This document shows, one piece after another, positions 36,601 through 46,195 of a stretch of DNA of 64,000 bases. Position numbers and translations under genes: made by a program. This DNA is from AP-15 sp963750195 (GTDB lineage Bacteria > Pseudomonadota > Alphaproteobacteria > ATCC43930 > CGMCC-115725). How positions within the stretch are numbered: the first letter of the stretch is position 1; every line of letters begins with the position of its first letter. The stretch is from contig CAVVPS010000013.1 in NCBI GenBank assembly GCA_963750195.1, forward strand, positions 116,815-180,814, read 5' to 3'. The notes under the pieces were generated by a model. It did no database searches, had not been told where the DNA came from, and was given only the letters and a program-made list of their open reading frames with translations.

Positions 36601-39600
36601 AGGTCGTCGCGTCAAGCACCCCGGCAAAACTCAGTTGCTTCCGCAGATTGTCGTAACTGAGCCTCCCACCCGAGGCATCAAGCACCGGCTGCCCGGGCGA
36701 CGATTGCGGCGGCGTATAGTTGTTCGGATAGCTGATCGCCGAGACGAGCGTATTGTTGAGCAGGCCAAAATAGAAGTCGGTTGCCTGGTTGCCATATACG
36801 AGCGCCATCAGGCTCTTCGCGATCGTACCGTCCGGATCGGTTTGGATGGTGAACTGCGCGGCAACGGCCGAAAAGGCCGCGCGCAGTGCGAAAGCAAGGC
36901 CCGTAATCACGCTGATGTCCGGCGAAGACTTGCCGCTGATGTCCTGGTTCCATAGCAGGTAGAGCGCCTGCACCGGCCGCAGGCCCGCGGCGGACAACGC
37001 CTGCACCAGACGAATGAAGCGGACGACCGGCGGCTCCACCGGAGGGGCCGGGTTCGGGTCCAGCGGCGCAAAAGGATCTAATCCAGTCATTTGGCGCAGC
37101 AGCAGAAATTCAGCCACGCTGAGGCCAAGCGTGTGGGCGAACCAGCCGACGCGGTATATGCTACTGATGTTGTTGAGCGTCAGCGGCGTCGAGGGCGTAA
37201 ACTGCAGATTGTCGGCAATGACAGTGAATTCCGCTCCGGTCAGATTGAAGGCGGCTCTCAGAACCGGTTCGTGGCCGAAGAGGGTCTGTGATCGATCAAC
37301 CAGGAAGTCGCCATATCCGTTGTCCGCAAAGGGCGGAGGCTGCACGCCTGCAATGTAGGTCCCGGACGACACCGATACCGTCAGACTGAAGCCCCCCGTC
37401 ACGCTGAGCGCGGTAATTGTGATCACCCCGCCGGCCGCACCGGCCTTCACCAATTGATTGAGTGCAATATTCGTGATCGGGTCGACGTTGGCCGCGGCGT
37501 TGATCGCGTTCGCAATGTTGGTAGCTATCGTGGTTGGGGTATCTCCCGCGACCACGGTATAGGATAGGGTCACGCCGTTGATGGTGGTTGTCAGAACCCC
37601 GCCCGGCGCGAACGCGCCGGTGACCGTGGCGGTCTGGGAGGTTGGGAAGGGGCCGGCTGACGTGTACGTCATGGCACCTGTCGCCACGCAGGTCAAGGTA
37701 ATGGCCGTCGCCGGGTCGCTGGCAGTAATAGTAACAATGCCGCCGTTGCTCGTTGCATGCACGATGCTGTTCAACGGCATTCCCGAAGCTGGATCGGGCG
37801 TGGCGGTTTCATTGATCACGGTCACGACGCTGGCTGCTACGGCGGCAGCCGAGGTCTGGCTCGTGACCGGGCAGGGAATGCTCGTTGTGTTGATGATGGT
37901 GGTGAGCATATCTCCGGAAGCGACCGTTCCGCCAATCGCTGCCGTCTGATACGCCGGAACCTGAGCGGCCGCAATGTAGGACCCCGTGAAACCCTGTGTC
38001 AACGAACAAGTCAATGCCAATGGAGCGCCGGAGTTCACCGAATTGATGGTCACAACCCCGGCCGAGCTCCATGCGACCAAGAGGCTGTTCAAGGGCAACC
38101 CCGAATACGGATCTGGACTGGCGGTATTGTTGATTGCGTCTGCGATATTCTCGGCAATGCTCGCCAGCGTATCGCCCTGCTGCACGGTGTAGGGAATGGC
38201 GATCGTGTTGATCGTAGCTGTAAGCGTGTCGCCCGGTGTGATGTTGCCGGTCACGGTCGCGGATTGCGACAGAGGCGATAGCGGAGCCGTGAAGGTTTCC
38301 GTGGCGCCGTGCGAAACTGAGCACGCCAGCGTAAAGCCTGCGCTAGTCAGGGAACTAATCGTGACAACCCCAGGCGAACTCGTTGCCTTCACGAGCGTGT
38401 TTAATGCCGGTTTCGAGACCGGGTCCGGGCTAATGGTGGTGGTGGCGTTAATGGCGCTGGCGATCTTAGCCGCAATTGTCGCCAGCGTATCCCCCTGCAC
38501 CACGGTATACGGAATGGCGACCGCATTGATCGTCGCTGTGAGCCGATCGTTCGGTGTGATGTTTCCGGCCACGTTCGCAGTCGCCGACGCCATGAAGCTT
38601 TCCGTAGCGCCTCGCGAAACCGAGCACGCCAGCGTAAAGCCAGCCCGGATCGTGATCACCGCATTCTGGCTTGACGCCGCGATACGCTGATAGAGATCAA
38701 GCCCTGTGGTTTGATCGGTCGTGGTTGTGCTGTTGATCTGCTCCGCAATCTTCGTTGCGACGGTCGCGGTGGTGTCGCCGGGGGCCACGGTTTGAGAAAT
38801 GCGCACCGAATTGATCGTCGTGATGAAGGTATCGCCGGCGTTGGGGCCGCCGCCAACGGTTGCGATGGGCGCTCCCGGGTCCTCCCGTTGCAGGGTGGGG
38901 CCACCGAACATCTCCTGATAAAGCGCGTTGCCGCCCACGGTTTCGATGGGATCCCAGCACGCCAGCAGCGAACCCAAAGACTGATTGGCCGTCAACGACA
39001 AACCGCGCATCACTTGAAACAGGGTTCCGATTCGCAGCAGCATTATCTTGAACCCGGCATCCAGGAGCGGGAGATTCGCGCGTTCGTTGGTTCCAGTGGG
39101 CAGGTACCCCGTCGGGTACAACGCCGCCAGTATGTCGTCGGTTTGTTCGATCGACAGCCCGAGCTTCTGCCACAACCGGATGAAGCGAATAAGTTTCACA
39201 AAGTCCGTTTCCGTCAGCTTGTTCCCATTGGTGTACCGGAATTGGAAGGATGCCCCCGAGCATTGATCCGCGCTGTTCGTCGGATTGAACAGCGTGATGA
39301 TATCCATGATGCGCGCCAAATTGGCCGCATTGGTGACCCATTGCACTACCGCATCATAATCCGTGGGGGTACTCCCGCCGTAAGCTCGAGCGTCGAGGCC
39401 GGCAGGCAGGCCGGCCTTGAAGGCCGTCGCCGTGTTGCTGTTCAGCGCCTGCAACGTCGAAAATGGAACGTTAAGCCGCTCCAGGCGTTCGATCAGAATG
39501 GCATGGGGATTAATAAACTGGGTTTCAAGAATCGACACCAGGTCGGTATAGGAAACGCCTGTGCGCCGCGAGAAATCCTGCAGGCTTATCGTCTGCAATA

Positions 39601-42247
39601 TCGCCAGCGCTGCGGCGTCGCTGCCAGAGTACTCATAGAGGCCTGAAAGAGTGATGTCGGTAAAAATCCTGTACTCGTCGCGTGACATTCCGAGCTGCTC
39701 GATGAGGACGTCGCCGGCTCCATAGCCGGAGCCGGTTTGGGCGATCGTGGTCGAGCTGCCAATTCGGAGCGCGGCCATGACGTCCGGGAGTCCGACGCCC
39801 ATATTCTGGAAGAGCAGGCGCAACTGTGCCAGCGGCCGGTTGAACGGCAATGGCGGCGGGAAAAAGGCGCCTTGCAGCGTGGCGTAGGCGGCGTCGTTGA
39901 CAAACTGGGGGTTTGCCAGCAGATCCGCGGAGGTCACGGTGTCATCCGTGCTGTAGCCCTGAAAATTCGTTAGCGAAAGCTGGTTGGCGACGTAGTATTC
40001 CAGCGTTTCATTCGCGACATCGATGTAGGGCAGCGCGGTGTTGGTGTTCGCGCAGGTGAGCGGGAGGTATTGCAGATCGGGACGGCGCTGGAACAGGACT
40101 GCTTGCGGGTTCTCGTATGGGGGGGTGGGCGACGGCTGATCCAGATAATGAAGCAGGTCGACCAGATAGGCGGCCGGGCTCAGTATGGACTGGCAATCTT
40201 CGCACGTGCAGTAATCCAGCGAGCCAAACAGGCTTTCGAGCGTCGGAGAGGCGATCACCGGGTAGGCTGGATTGGACGGGGCCGGCGGAGGGGCCGGCGG
40301 AAACGACGAAAGAATTGTCGCGTTTCCGCCCAGCGTTGGCCCCTGCCGGGCGGCGAGGTAACCGATGGCGAGATTCAGCACCGCACTATAAATATGGCGG
40401 GCCCGGGCATAGGTCACAGCCGCATTGTCCGCGCCCCCAAGCTCGGCCTGGAAAGCCCGCTGGAACCCGGCGGAATCATAGCGCGTTATCGCATAAGCCG
40501 AGTCCAGGTTGTGCCGCAGCAGCGCGGCCATAGTCTGATCGTCGGGGGTCAATTGATAGACGCGCTGCAGCCGCTTGATCTGCGCCACCACAGCCGGCAA
40601 GACTCCGGGTATATTGTTCCGGGCAATGAAAGCCTCGACAGGTTCCGCGCCGATGGCGAACTGGCTGTAGTTAGCGGTCAGAAAATCGACAACCCCGGCT
40701 GCCGCAGTGGCGTCTGAAAGGGGGAAGATTCCGCGTTTGACCTGATCTGCCGCCACCGCCGTCGGAAACGACAAGCGCACTTGCGCCGCCAACAGCTGGG
40801 CATAATCGTCCACGCTTTGGCCCGGGATCTCCTTAGGGACTGAAGTGCCGATCAGCGGCGTCCATTTGGCCGCGTCGTAGTAGCCGCGCGTGGCCAAGTT
40901 GACCGGGGACGTCAGCTCGCCGGCGCTGGCCTCAGCCGTGTACAAGGCGCTCACCAGGGGCGCATTATTGAGGGACAGAGAGAACAACTGTCCATCCAGT
41001 TGGAGCTCCGTGCTCACCGCCGCGCCGAAAGTCTTCGAAACATTGGTCCAAAAGGCAGTAAGATCGCCACTGTATTGCGCATAGAGCTGCGAAAATGTCG
41101 CCTGCTGTGCCGCGTTGAGCTTACTGACGGTGAGCATCGCGCTCAACGTTGAAACGCCGACCAGTGGCGTGGCAGTGAGCAAAGTCACGGCGGCCAGCCT
41201 CTGATAATTTTGGAGAGCGGCTGGCACCTGGCTGGCCAGCGCCTGGGGTATGACCCCTTGCGTTATGGCTTGTTGCCAGATGGCTTGAACCGACTGCGAA
41301 GGCGTGCGGAAAAGGCTATTCACATCGGCGGGCAGACCGGCGCGGAATAAGGCGTAATAGAACTCCGGTCTGAGGCTGACCGTGGCGGGCGCAGCTGTGA
41401 CGGGTGCGACGGGCGCAGGCGCGACGGGCGCAGGTGTGACGGGCGCCGGCGCGGCAGGGGCGGTGGTTGCTGCGGCGGAGGTGGCTGGGGCAGGCGGAGG
41501 TTGGGTTGCCAGGGTCGGGGCTGGCACCGTGATCTGAGAGAACTGATCGGCAAGCGCCGCCAGCGCCACCGCGCGGGCATCCCAGCCGGACTTGTTGGCC
41601 AGGAACGTGATGTCTTGCCGCTCTGCGCCCTCCTGCAATGCGCTAAGCTGGCCCTTGTAGAGAGCTGCTATGCTCGCAGTGAGCAACTCGTATTCGCTCG
41701 CCAGCCCGGCGGCGTTACTCGGGAGAGAAACGTTCAGCGTAACGTTCAGCGGAGAGTTATACTGGACAGTGGATGTCGCCAGAAAGGTCGTACCATTTAA
41801 TACGCGGACCTGAAGATCGGGCTCGGTCTTGTTTCTCTCCTTCAAACTGGAGGGCGAAATGACAACGCTTATGCTGTAAGCACCCACAGGTCCGGTCTGC
41901 CCGCTGGCCAGAGTCACGTCGCCGCCGACATTCTTGTCGACCAGTTGAACCACAAGGCCGGTCACGCTGGCACTGACTGGACTTGACACCGTCCCCTTTA
42001 CAACGTACGTGGAGGCAAGGACGACTGCATTTAGCGCGGACGCCGTGGCCGCGTCGACAATGCCAGTGGATGGCAGGGCCTGTGCGGTCTGGAATTGCTC
42101 GACTGCGGCGAGGGAGCCGGCGCCGAAGCTCGATCCCTGCTGCTCGGCCGCAGGAATGGTATAGCCAAGTCGCGCAAGCTCGGTTTGCAGCTCCGCAACG
42201 TCCGTGCCGGTCAGGCCGTGCGTGAGGTTGCGTCCTTGCAGGTTCAT
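30671..42247 (-). CDS. Tc toxin subunit A, part 1: giant, repeat-expanded, with peptidoglycan-binding domain
   Basis: The 3858-residue protein starts after a strong GGGAGG site. Order: PG_binding_1-like domain (1-75; TDVAELQTELARLGYTI, AVEQFQTAQALPSTGIVD), a transthyretin-like Ig fold (80-175), a Pro/Ala linker (240-290), the TcA/VRP1 helical region with the conserved DYCTCEDCQSILSPAAYLVD near 680, five repeats (1120-1635), more helical sequence, five repeats (2040-2575), a PA14-like segment (2576-2670; GIWSGYLNAPQDGFYNIEVE), two repeats (2830-3035), and a conserved TcA block with MKRYRVWQANREVFLWPENW. With part 2 the subunit has about 4960 residues, roughly twice a usual TcA. It should bind the target surface and form the needle's shell. 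The frame is intact throughout. Confidence 0.9.
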   Translation of the reverse strand: MNLQGRNLTHGLTGTDVAELQTELARLGYTIPAAEQQGSSFGAGSLAAVEQFQTAQALPSTGIVDAATASALNAVVLASTYVVKGTVSSPVSASVTGLVVQLVDKNVGGDVTLASGQTGPVGAYSISVVISPSSLKERNKTEPDLQVRVLNGTTFLATSTVQYNSPLNVTLNVSLPSNAAGLASEYELLTASIAALYKGQLSALQEGAERQDITFLANKSGWDARAVALAALADQFSQITVPAPTLATQPPPAPATSAAATTAPAAPAPVTPAPVAPAPVAPVTAAPATVSLRPEFYYALFRAGLPADVNSLFRTPSQSVQAIWQQAITQGVIPQALASQVPAALQNYQRLAAVTLLTATPLVGVSTLSAMLTVSKLNAAQQATFSQLYAQYSGDLTAFWTNVSKTFGAAVSTELQLDGQLFSLSLNNAPLVSALYTAEASAGELTSPVNLATRGYYDAAKWTPLIGTSVPKEIPGQSVDDYAQLLAAQVRLSFPTAVAADQVKRGIFPLSDATAAAGVVDFLTANYSQFAIGAEPVEAFIARNNIPGVLPAVVAQIKRLQRVYQLTPDDQTMAALLRHNLDSAYAITRYDSAGFQRAFQAELGGADNAAVTYARARHIYSAVLNLAIGYLAARQGPTLGGNATILSSFPPAPPPAPSNPAYPVIASPTLESLFGSLDYCTCEDCQSILSPAAYLVDLLHYLDQPSPTPPYENPQAVLFQRRPDLQYLPLTCANTNTALPYIDVANETLEYYVANQLSLTNFQGYSTDDTVTSADLLANPQFVNDAAYATLQGAFFPPPLPFNRPLAQLRLLFQNMGVGLPDVMAALRIGSSTTIAQTGSGYGAGDVLIEQLGMSRDEYRIFTDITLSGLYEYSGSDAAALAILQTISLQDFSRRTGVSYTDLVSILETQFINPHAILIERLERLNVPFSTLQALNSNTATAFKAGLPAGLDARAYGGSTPTDYDAVVQWVTNAANLARIMDIITLFNPTNSADQCSGASFQFRYTNGNKLTETDFVKLIRFIRLWQKLGLSIEQTDDILAALYPTGYLPTGTNERANLPLLDAGFKIMLLRIGTLFQVMRGLSLTANQSLGSLLACWDPIETVGGNALYQEMFGGPTLQREDPGAPIATVGGGPNAGDTFITTINSVRISQTVAPGDTTATVATKIAEQINSTTTTDQTTGLDLYQRIAASSQNAVITIRAGFTLACSVSRGATESFMASATANVAGNITPNDRLTATINAVAIPYTVVQGDTLATIAAKIASAINATTTISPDPVSKPALNTLVKATSSPGVVTISSLTSAGFTLACSVSHGATETFTAPLSPLSQSATVTGNITPGDTLTATINTIAIPYTVQQGDTLASIAENIADAINNTASPDPYSGLPLNSLLVAWSSAGVVTINSVNSGAPLALTCSLTQGFTGSYIAAAQVPAYQTAAIGGTVASGDMLTTIINTTSIPCPVTSQTSAAAVAASVVTVINETATPDPASGMPLNSIVHATSNGGIVTITASDPATAITLTCVATGAMTYTSAGPFPTSQTATVTGAFAPGGVLTTTINGVTLSYTVVAGDTPTTIATNIANAINAAANVDPITNIALNQLVKAGAAGGVITITALSVTGGFSLTVSVSSGTYIAGVQPPPFADNGYGDFLVDRSQTLFGHEPVLRAAFNLTGAEFTVIADNLQFTPSTPLTLNNISSIYRVGWFAHTLGLSVAEFLLLRQMTGLDPFAPLDPNPAPPVEPPVVRFIRLVQALSAAGLRPVQALYLLWNQDISGKSSPDISVITGLAFALRAAFSAVAAQFTIQTDPDGTIAKSLMALVYGNQATDFYFGLLNNTLVSAISYPNNYTPPQSSPGQPVLDASGGRLSYDNLRKQLSFAGVLDATTYATIAAAITANGNVQALSQALADLALANQQMVGPFFATYPELLPLYVAYASSTDPVQQKRTTLLANFLPSLIQKRNQEQALATVTASAGTDPSFANALLDDATILHSAADATAPVVSDLTALNMPELAAQIFFSNRPSVSPDIVLDADPVSYAPSTIGAQQTATVSGKVTAGNVLTTVINGAGAAVPYTVAPGDLTAANVAAGIALAINSAVTPDPFSGLPLADVVTATATGGVITVQARNSGAGVSLNCLVTPASSTPPTYTAGPQVPASQAATVVANTITVGNVLTTTINTIAIPYPVVASDTSAAILAAHIAAAINATATTDPASGLPLNQVVSASSAAGVVTVTASSFGPDFTLTCSPSAGATETYTPGPQANASQSATLLGLPPANDVMITTINSVAVQYTVAPSDTTLAGLAANIAAEINTTTTVDSVTNKALNTIVTASAADAVITIETIFPGVPFTLSCSLSLGAYTLDSQVAIWQSAIVAGGITQGDTLSTTINGVTIPYTVTGSDVSLSALAGNIAAEVNATVNTTAELSGVVSATSVGGIITFSVLGSSAFTLTCSASQEATESYSTGPQFPAWQATVSGGFSSGDVLTTNINDALVAYTIGSTSGAPDTSPAAIAANIVTAINSSTVIDPVTSLRVNGLVVAASAGGIITFRSAGSAFVISCSISAGATENYAIGGELPASPKGTPIAGIWSGYLNAPQDGFYNIEVETDPGATVELSIGATAVAMTPSSNGSVWANQGPILLTAGKLAAIELTVQNLQSALTLNWQSAGLGWQTVPAVNLYSDTLVDRLQTAYIRFLKATSLATALSLTSDEIAFLGTGTGFGVSTTDTDKLIHPGTVTFTPASMVNIHQGSMLVIDSGPAQEIVTVEAIAPVTAPTTFTAVTVNPHDGTVAPFPIVDLPNASTGNGWLNFVPVSPIAGSATAALRLIAAYTAGTQTFASQTATITGTIKPGDVLTTTVNGVITTYPVTTSDTSVAILAGNIAAAINANTNPDPSSGLPLNRVIAAANSGAVITVTAVVFGPDFTMSCSVSTGATESYTPGPPIPASQTVTLSGVLPANYMVVTTLNSVAVQYTVVASDTTTATLAANVVKAINATTTVDSITNLPLYRLVKASNAGGVITMTAISPGAPLALSCSIASLRGVLIDLLNFARIKAAVSPNDEQLLDILENPNLLSADGVTPQIVKVTGWTLSSLYSLLQHFFGTTQLSSLSSIESLRQVFDAFAFVTTSRLSATALLAATTNAPTPATVASLQSALRALYAGSDWLNIIRPINDAMRIQRRDALVAYILQQLGDTYGNGPITRQTTADAPAGSTTLTFASVAGLLANMGVQGLNIPSDATISAVGASSVTLSMAVSADVPAGSSLVFVPLNITTADDLFEFFLIDVETQPPVETSRIRLALSSVQLFVERVLRNLEPQVLSTDIDGSLWTWMKRYRVWQANREVFLWPENWLYPELRDDQSPFFQQMMSALLQSDITDDAATGAYLDYLSNLELVAKLEPCGLYYVPATGDADEASYVVARTAGAHRKYYFRQLQYGSWTPWTEIQIDCEDMPVNPIVWNGRLLLFWLKITKTTTPKSTPPSTSFSSSGDNSSQTITKLSLDDFQQFGAAGVSQQKTNNVNVSAILCWSEYYNEKWQPQKSSDVNRPTFIGTFDTNGQNSFDGDRNLWQIVPTSIASEYVVTLGEVGSVQSTIPPDALVLGISSPLYPSSVGGFVLYNTHSLPVRWDDIQLSVSYTFAPIEGGGGHTSSWSPLASQIVPPYPGRTLAPISYYTGGSSPPNGDPFNISYWRTLAGNPISWPPTTSPVYKLPIFGLTRVPRTVNSAPNSASNSVGWDAPFFFEDRRNVFYVTTTESQTMFDAGESYGNIGNSAYDDASSRNISRLVLNDPAPTAETAPFATGFIGGGGASTAVARFVAQNGVIRAALGSSAPVAYQGTTLYPSGQALEQAAPSQPTAQTVPKQST
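33140..33750 (-). repeat. TcA repeat block 3 (two units)
   Basis: Two units of the ~100-residue repeat: QTATITG... LTTTVNGV... AAINAN... LPLNRVI... FTMSCSVSTGATESYTPG and a second, more diverged unit ending LALSCSI. They follow the PA14-like segment and precede the conserved C-terminal part of the protein. Confidence 0.85.
34250..34520 (-). other. PA14-like segment in TcA part 1
   Basis: The sequence IAGIWSGYLNAPQDGFYNIE, VETDPGATVELSIGATAVAM, LLTAGKLAAIELTVQNLQSA, LTLNWQSAG has the strand pattern and G-W/Y positions of PA14 carbohydrate-binding domains. It sits directly after repeat block 2. A glycan-binding role is inferred from the family. Confidence 0.6.
34520..36125 (-). repeat. TcA repeat block 2 (five units)
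   Basis: Five consecutive units with pattern Q-[ST]-A-T-V, then LTTxIN, YxV..DT, IAxAIN, DPxSGLPLN, GVxTxxA, FTLxCSxSxGATExYxxG. The most similar pairs differ at many synonymous sites, so expansion is old enough for DNA drift. Confidence 0.85.
37340..38880 (-). repeat. TcA repeat block 1 (five units)
   Basis: Five units, starting ATVGGGPNAGDTFITTIN and ending near SVSSGTYIAGVQPPPF. Each is about 100-105 residues with beta-rich character and a conserved FTLxCS near the end. Units 2 and 3 are the closest pair (NITPxDxLTATINxxAIPYTV). Confidence 0.85.
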
Positions 42248-42262
42248 CTTTGCCTCCCGGTC
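42236..42262 (-). promoter_or_regulatory. Strong ribosome binding site of TcA part 1
   Basis: GGGAGGCAAAG immediately precedes ATG 42247-42245 and fixes the start. The 172-bp gap from the TcC stop shows no gene, so the toxin subunits are probably cotranscribed. Confidence 0.7.
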
Positions 42263-42419
42263 CCTAATATTTGCCGATCGTTATCGGTAAGTCTTATCGG
42301 ATCACGTCGACCGCGTTCGAACTTCAATCTGTCCGAATAGGATTGCGGCAGCTTCGCCTGCATTCTTCTTTTTCTGCCGCCGACCTTATTCGCGATCACG
42401 ATGGCGCACTCTGCAACGT

Positions 42420-45400
42420 TCATCTTAGGGGTGGCAGGGTAAGACCGCGCGGCGATGCCGGGCGTGCCCCCATGTGCGGCGCCGGGTGGTGTGCCGGTGC
42501 CGCGTGGTGTGCCGGTGCCGCGTGGTGTGCCTGCGCCGCTGGTGGCGCAGGTTGGAAGGCGCGGTCGTAAGCGGCCGAGGCCGCGCGCGCGTTGCTTCGG
42601 CGGGTCGCAAAATTGGGAACTTTGGGCCGTTCAAATCGCGTCAGGAAGGCATCCGACGCTTGTTCGATGGTGACGTTCGGTTGTCTCAAAATCGCGGAGA
42701 GTTTTTCCCGCTGGTCGAGTTCATGCACCACGTAGTCGACTTGGGCAGGGACGCTGTACAGATTCTCCACGGCGGCATCGATGCTGGAGACCTGCTGGCC
42801 TCTCGGGAGACGATAATCCCATAGTCCCGTTCGCCGAGACCAATCTTCCTGCCGTCTCCGTCCACGACCATGGGCAGATGCGGTCCACTGTGCGATACCA
42901 ACTCCCTGAAGGAGCCTTCCGCTGACGGCTTCCTCGGGGGACAATTGTCTGCGTGTTCCGCCAGCGTCCATGGCAAACATCGGTCTTCTGTCCCCACCGC
43001 CTTCCACTATGTTCGGAACCAAGCGTCCTTCCGCTTGCAGGTTTCCAACGATTCCAGAGGCGGCGGCCTGGGAGAAACCATGCCCCTGCACCAACAAAGA
43101 CATCGCGTAAGCCTGCCTTTCAGGCATCGGCACCTTACCCCAATCAATCATGGCCGGTCCGCGAGAGGCACCTTCAATGCTCGCCTGCCTCTGCTCTTCG
43201 GAAACGGTCGTTGCGGCTGGATGATGAGCCAGTTCCCAGGTATTTATTGATTCATAGAGTGGAGTGGACATTGTTTGAGACAGTGCCTGATGATACTGGA
43301 AGGGATCGCTAAAGTTTTGGAGATCGGGGGCAGTTGTGGGTTGTTGTTGCAGGCCCGACGGATCGCGGGCATTAATTGGATTGTTCTTGACATATACGTA
43401 TGGGCTATAGCCGTCTACAAATCCTACAGGATCGCAGCTCGTCCATTGGCCGAGCCACGCGGCGTAGTAGCGCGCGCCGTGATAGTACAAATCATTTTCG
43501 GTGTCCCGTTCCTTGCCGGTGTAGCGATATCGTTTCGCGACGTCAGTCTGGCTGGCGACCGCCTGATAGGATGTGCTGCCGAAGAGGAAATATTCTTCGT
43601 AGGTGATGATGTTGCTTTGGTCGTCCAGTTCCAGCACGGCCGAGCCAAGATTATTACCGAACTGGTAGCGCACCTGCTGCGCCGGACCCGGATCCGTGCC
43701 AAGGGTGCGCGTTTCGACGAGGGCAACGAGATGAGTGCCGTCGGCGATGTGCAGCGTCTCGCGCGCCACCGAGATCGTCGTGCCGTCGGCGGCGTAGTCG
43801 CGAAACAGGTCCACCGAGCCGAGGTAAATCCGTTCGGATTGGCGAACGGCACTCTGCCCGGCTGCCGCCTGGCCGTCGGTCAGCTTGCGCACGCGTCCAC
43901 CGTCGACCCCGTAGACATAGTAAGACGTCACCGGCGTCACGGTGGTGACGGCCTGCCGCGAAGTTGCGCGCAGCCGGTCCTCCTCGTCCCATACCATGGA
44001 CGGCAGATGCGGCATGTGCGTCATGTTGCCGTGCGCGTCGTAGGTGTAGGTGGCTGTGAACGGCCCATTCGTGGGATCGCGCGGCAGGCTGGTGGCGGAC
44101 AGGCGGTTGCCAAGCTCGGTCGCAACGATCTGCGACGCCTCGTTGTGGGCGTAGCCGCGCGTCCAGTTGCCGGAACTGACCTGATGCACCAACGTCAGCA
44201 GATTGCCGACGGTGTCGTACGAATAGGTCTCGGTGTAGGTCCCCATCGCCTGGCCGTCGCCAGGCTGCGGCAGGCGCATGCGGAAGGAATCGTCATTGGT
44301 GACCTGCTGGGGCGCCTGCAATGCGCCGCCGGTTTGACCAAGGTGCTCGCGGCCGAGGGCGATGATCAGCCGATACAGCGGATCGTAGGTGTAGTCGGAT
44401 GACGGCTCAACGCGCTGATTCTGGAAAAAGATGACGTTCTGCGTGTCGGCATCGTCACGAATGCGGGTGATGTTGCCGACCGGATCGTAATAGTAGGTCA
44501 GCGCCTGCACCGTCTGCGTTATCGCCACCGGCGGCGCACCAGGAGCAATCGGGGTCGGTCGTGTGGTAGTGAGAGTTGTCTGACGAAAGGTCTCAGGATC
44601 ATAGCCGTAGGCGCTGCCAGTCCTGTTGCCGAAGGCGATCGCAAGGCGTTGGCCGCGCGCGTTGTAATCGATGCCAGTCACGGCATGCCGATCGGCGGTG
44701 GTCGCCGGGAGCAATGCCGTCGGTGCCGCAGGCTGTTGCAGCCACAAATCCACCAGAGTGAGCCGCGCCCCTTCGTCATAGCATGGCTGGATGACGTTGG
44801 GCCGCATCGTCGGGTTGTGCGGCGTGACCACCTGTATCGGGCGGTTCAGCGCGTCATAGACCGTGCTGCCGGTGAAGCGGTCCCGCCCGCCGTCGCCCGT
44901 GGGGATCAACCCGGCGGTCGTCGCGGTGGAATCGAGCTGGGCAGCGTTCGTCAGACTGGCCAGCGGCGTCCAATCGATCGCCTGATGGTAATCGACCGCC
45001 AGCTGTCGCGCGCTCGACAGCGGATTGCCGCTGTAGTCGTACTGGCTGTTCTCCACGTAGCCGGCCATGTCGTAGTGCCGGAACAGGCGGCCGCACAGAT
45101 TTGCTGCCGCCAGCCCCTCGCCGTAGACCGACAGATCGATCAGGATTGGCGTTGCACCGTTGGTGCTGACACAGCGCTGCGTCGGGCGTTGCGCCGCATC
45201 GTAGAGGAGGCTGAACGCGTGGCCGCGCGCATCCCACCTTCGGATCGGATGGCCGGCCACGTTGTTGAGGCTGCGCCGCGCTCCACCATCGGCGTTGATT
45301 TGATAGAGTGGATTGCTGGCCATGTCGATACCGGCGACATATTGGAAGCCGCCGGCGGGCTGCGGCGCGCGGTAGCAATATTCCTGCGCGCGCCGGCCGA

Positions 45401-46195
45401 GTTGATCGAACACGGCCAGCGGCTTGCCCTCGGTATCGAAGGCCGTGCGGCTGGGATAGAGATTGCCGCCGCCATTGTCGCTGACGACAAGACAGCCCCG
45501 CCCGAGTGCGTCGAAATGGGTGACAGTCGGCGTCGCCGCATGGGCCGCGGCCTTCTGCGCCGCGTCCTGTTGCGCGGCTTGCACTTCGGGCGAGGCGCCG
45601 TAGGTGCCGCCGATCCGCAAATCGTGCCAGGACGTGAACGGGCCGCTGCCGAGGACACGCTGAAAATCGTTCCCGACGTCGGCATCGGTGCGCGGATCGG
45701 AGATCAGGACGTTGTCGTTGCCGTCCCAGGTCTCCTGACGCCAGGCATCGAAGACTACCTTCTCCCAGCTGTTATCCGGATGAAGCGTCGCGATGACGCG
45801 GCCGGCCGGGTCATACAACAGGACCGTGCTGACGCCGGTCTGCGCCGCGAACTCGAACCCGTGCGTCGCCGAGAAGAACGGCTCGTAGCGACGGACGGGC
45901 TGACCCTTGTTGTTGAAGATCGTCCAGCCGGAACCGGCCCAGCGCGGCGAGACCGTCGGACCGTCGGCGGTGATCGGCCCGGGAGCCCCCTGGGCCTTAC
46001 GCTGGATCTCGCGGCCAAAGCCGTCGCAATACCCAAATCCGTATTGATATTTCGTGGTGCTGGTCGCGCCGGCGCCGGCCGCAGCCAGGTCCGAAACATG
46101 GGTTTCGCGCGCCAGCGTATAGACCGCCGGCGGCGAAGGTTGGGCGGCGCCGCGGGTCCGCTGATAGGCATCGAGATCGTAGAGGATGCGGCGTC
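42420..46195 (-). CDS. TcC/Rhs part of the TcB-TcC fusion with lysozyme-like cargo
   Basis: The open frame continues the TcB part after a +1 shift near 46195; no good independent start is seen. Rhs/YD repeats (KYQYGFGYCDGFGREIQRKA, YDALNRPIQVV, YDPLYRLI, YTYDAHGNMTHMP) build the cocoon. RYRYTGKERDTENDLYYHGA and DPVGFVDGYSPYVYVKNNPI followed by NARDPSGL form the Rhs core, where TcC cleaves itself. The ~300 residues after it are the variable cargo: a phage-tail-lysozyme-like domain (ASGIVGNLQAEGRLVPNIVE, LLQGVGIAQWTASAHGRGRR, AQVDYVVHELDQREKLSAIL) and a His/Ala/Pro-rich tail. No immunity gene is adjacent. Confidence 0.85.
42488..42541 (-). repeat. 18-bp tandem repeat in the TcC tail
   Basis: About three copies of an 18-bp unit encode the AHHAAP/AHHPAP repeats near the C-terminus of the cargo. 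The last unit has diverged. Confidence 0.75.
42560..43140 (-). other. Cargo domain: phage-tail-lysozyme-like (murein hydrolase) fold
   Basis: From MPERQAYAMSLLVQGHGFSQ to NARAASAAYDRAFQ the order of motifs is that of phage tail lysozymes: a short helix with GFS-x-A-A-x-G-I-V-G-N-L-x-x-E (putative catalytic Glu), a GVGIAQWT strand, R-rich segment, QVDYVVHEL helix and a final ASDAFLTRFERPKVPNFATR helix. Such domains cleave peptidoglycan. Activity of this one is inferred. Confidence 0.7.

Noticed and set aside
33140..38880. CRISPR-like or satellite DNA because of regular spacing
   Set aside because: The periodicity is about 300-320 bp and lies wholly in frame inside one protein.
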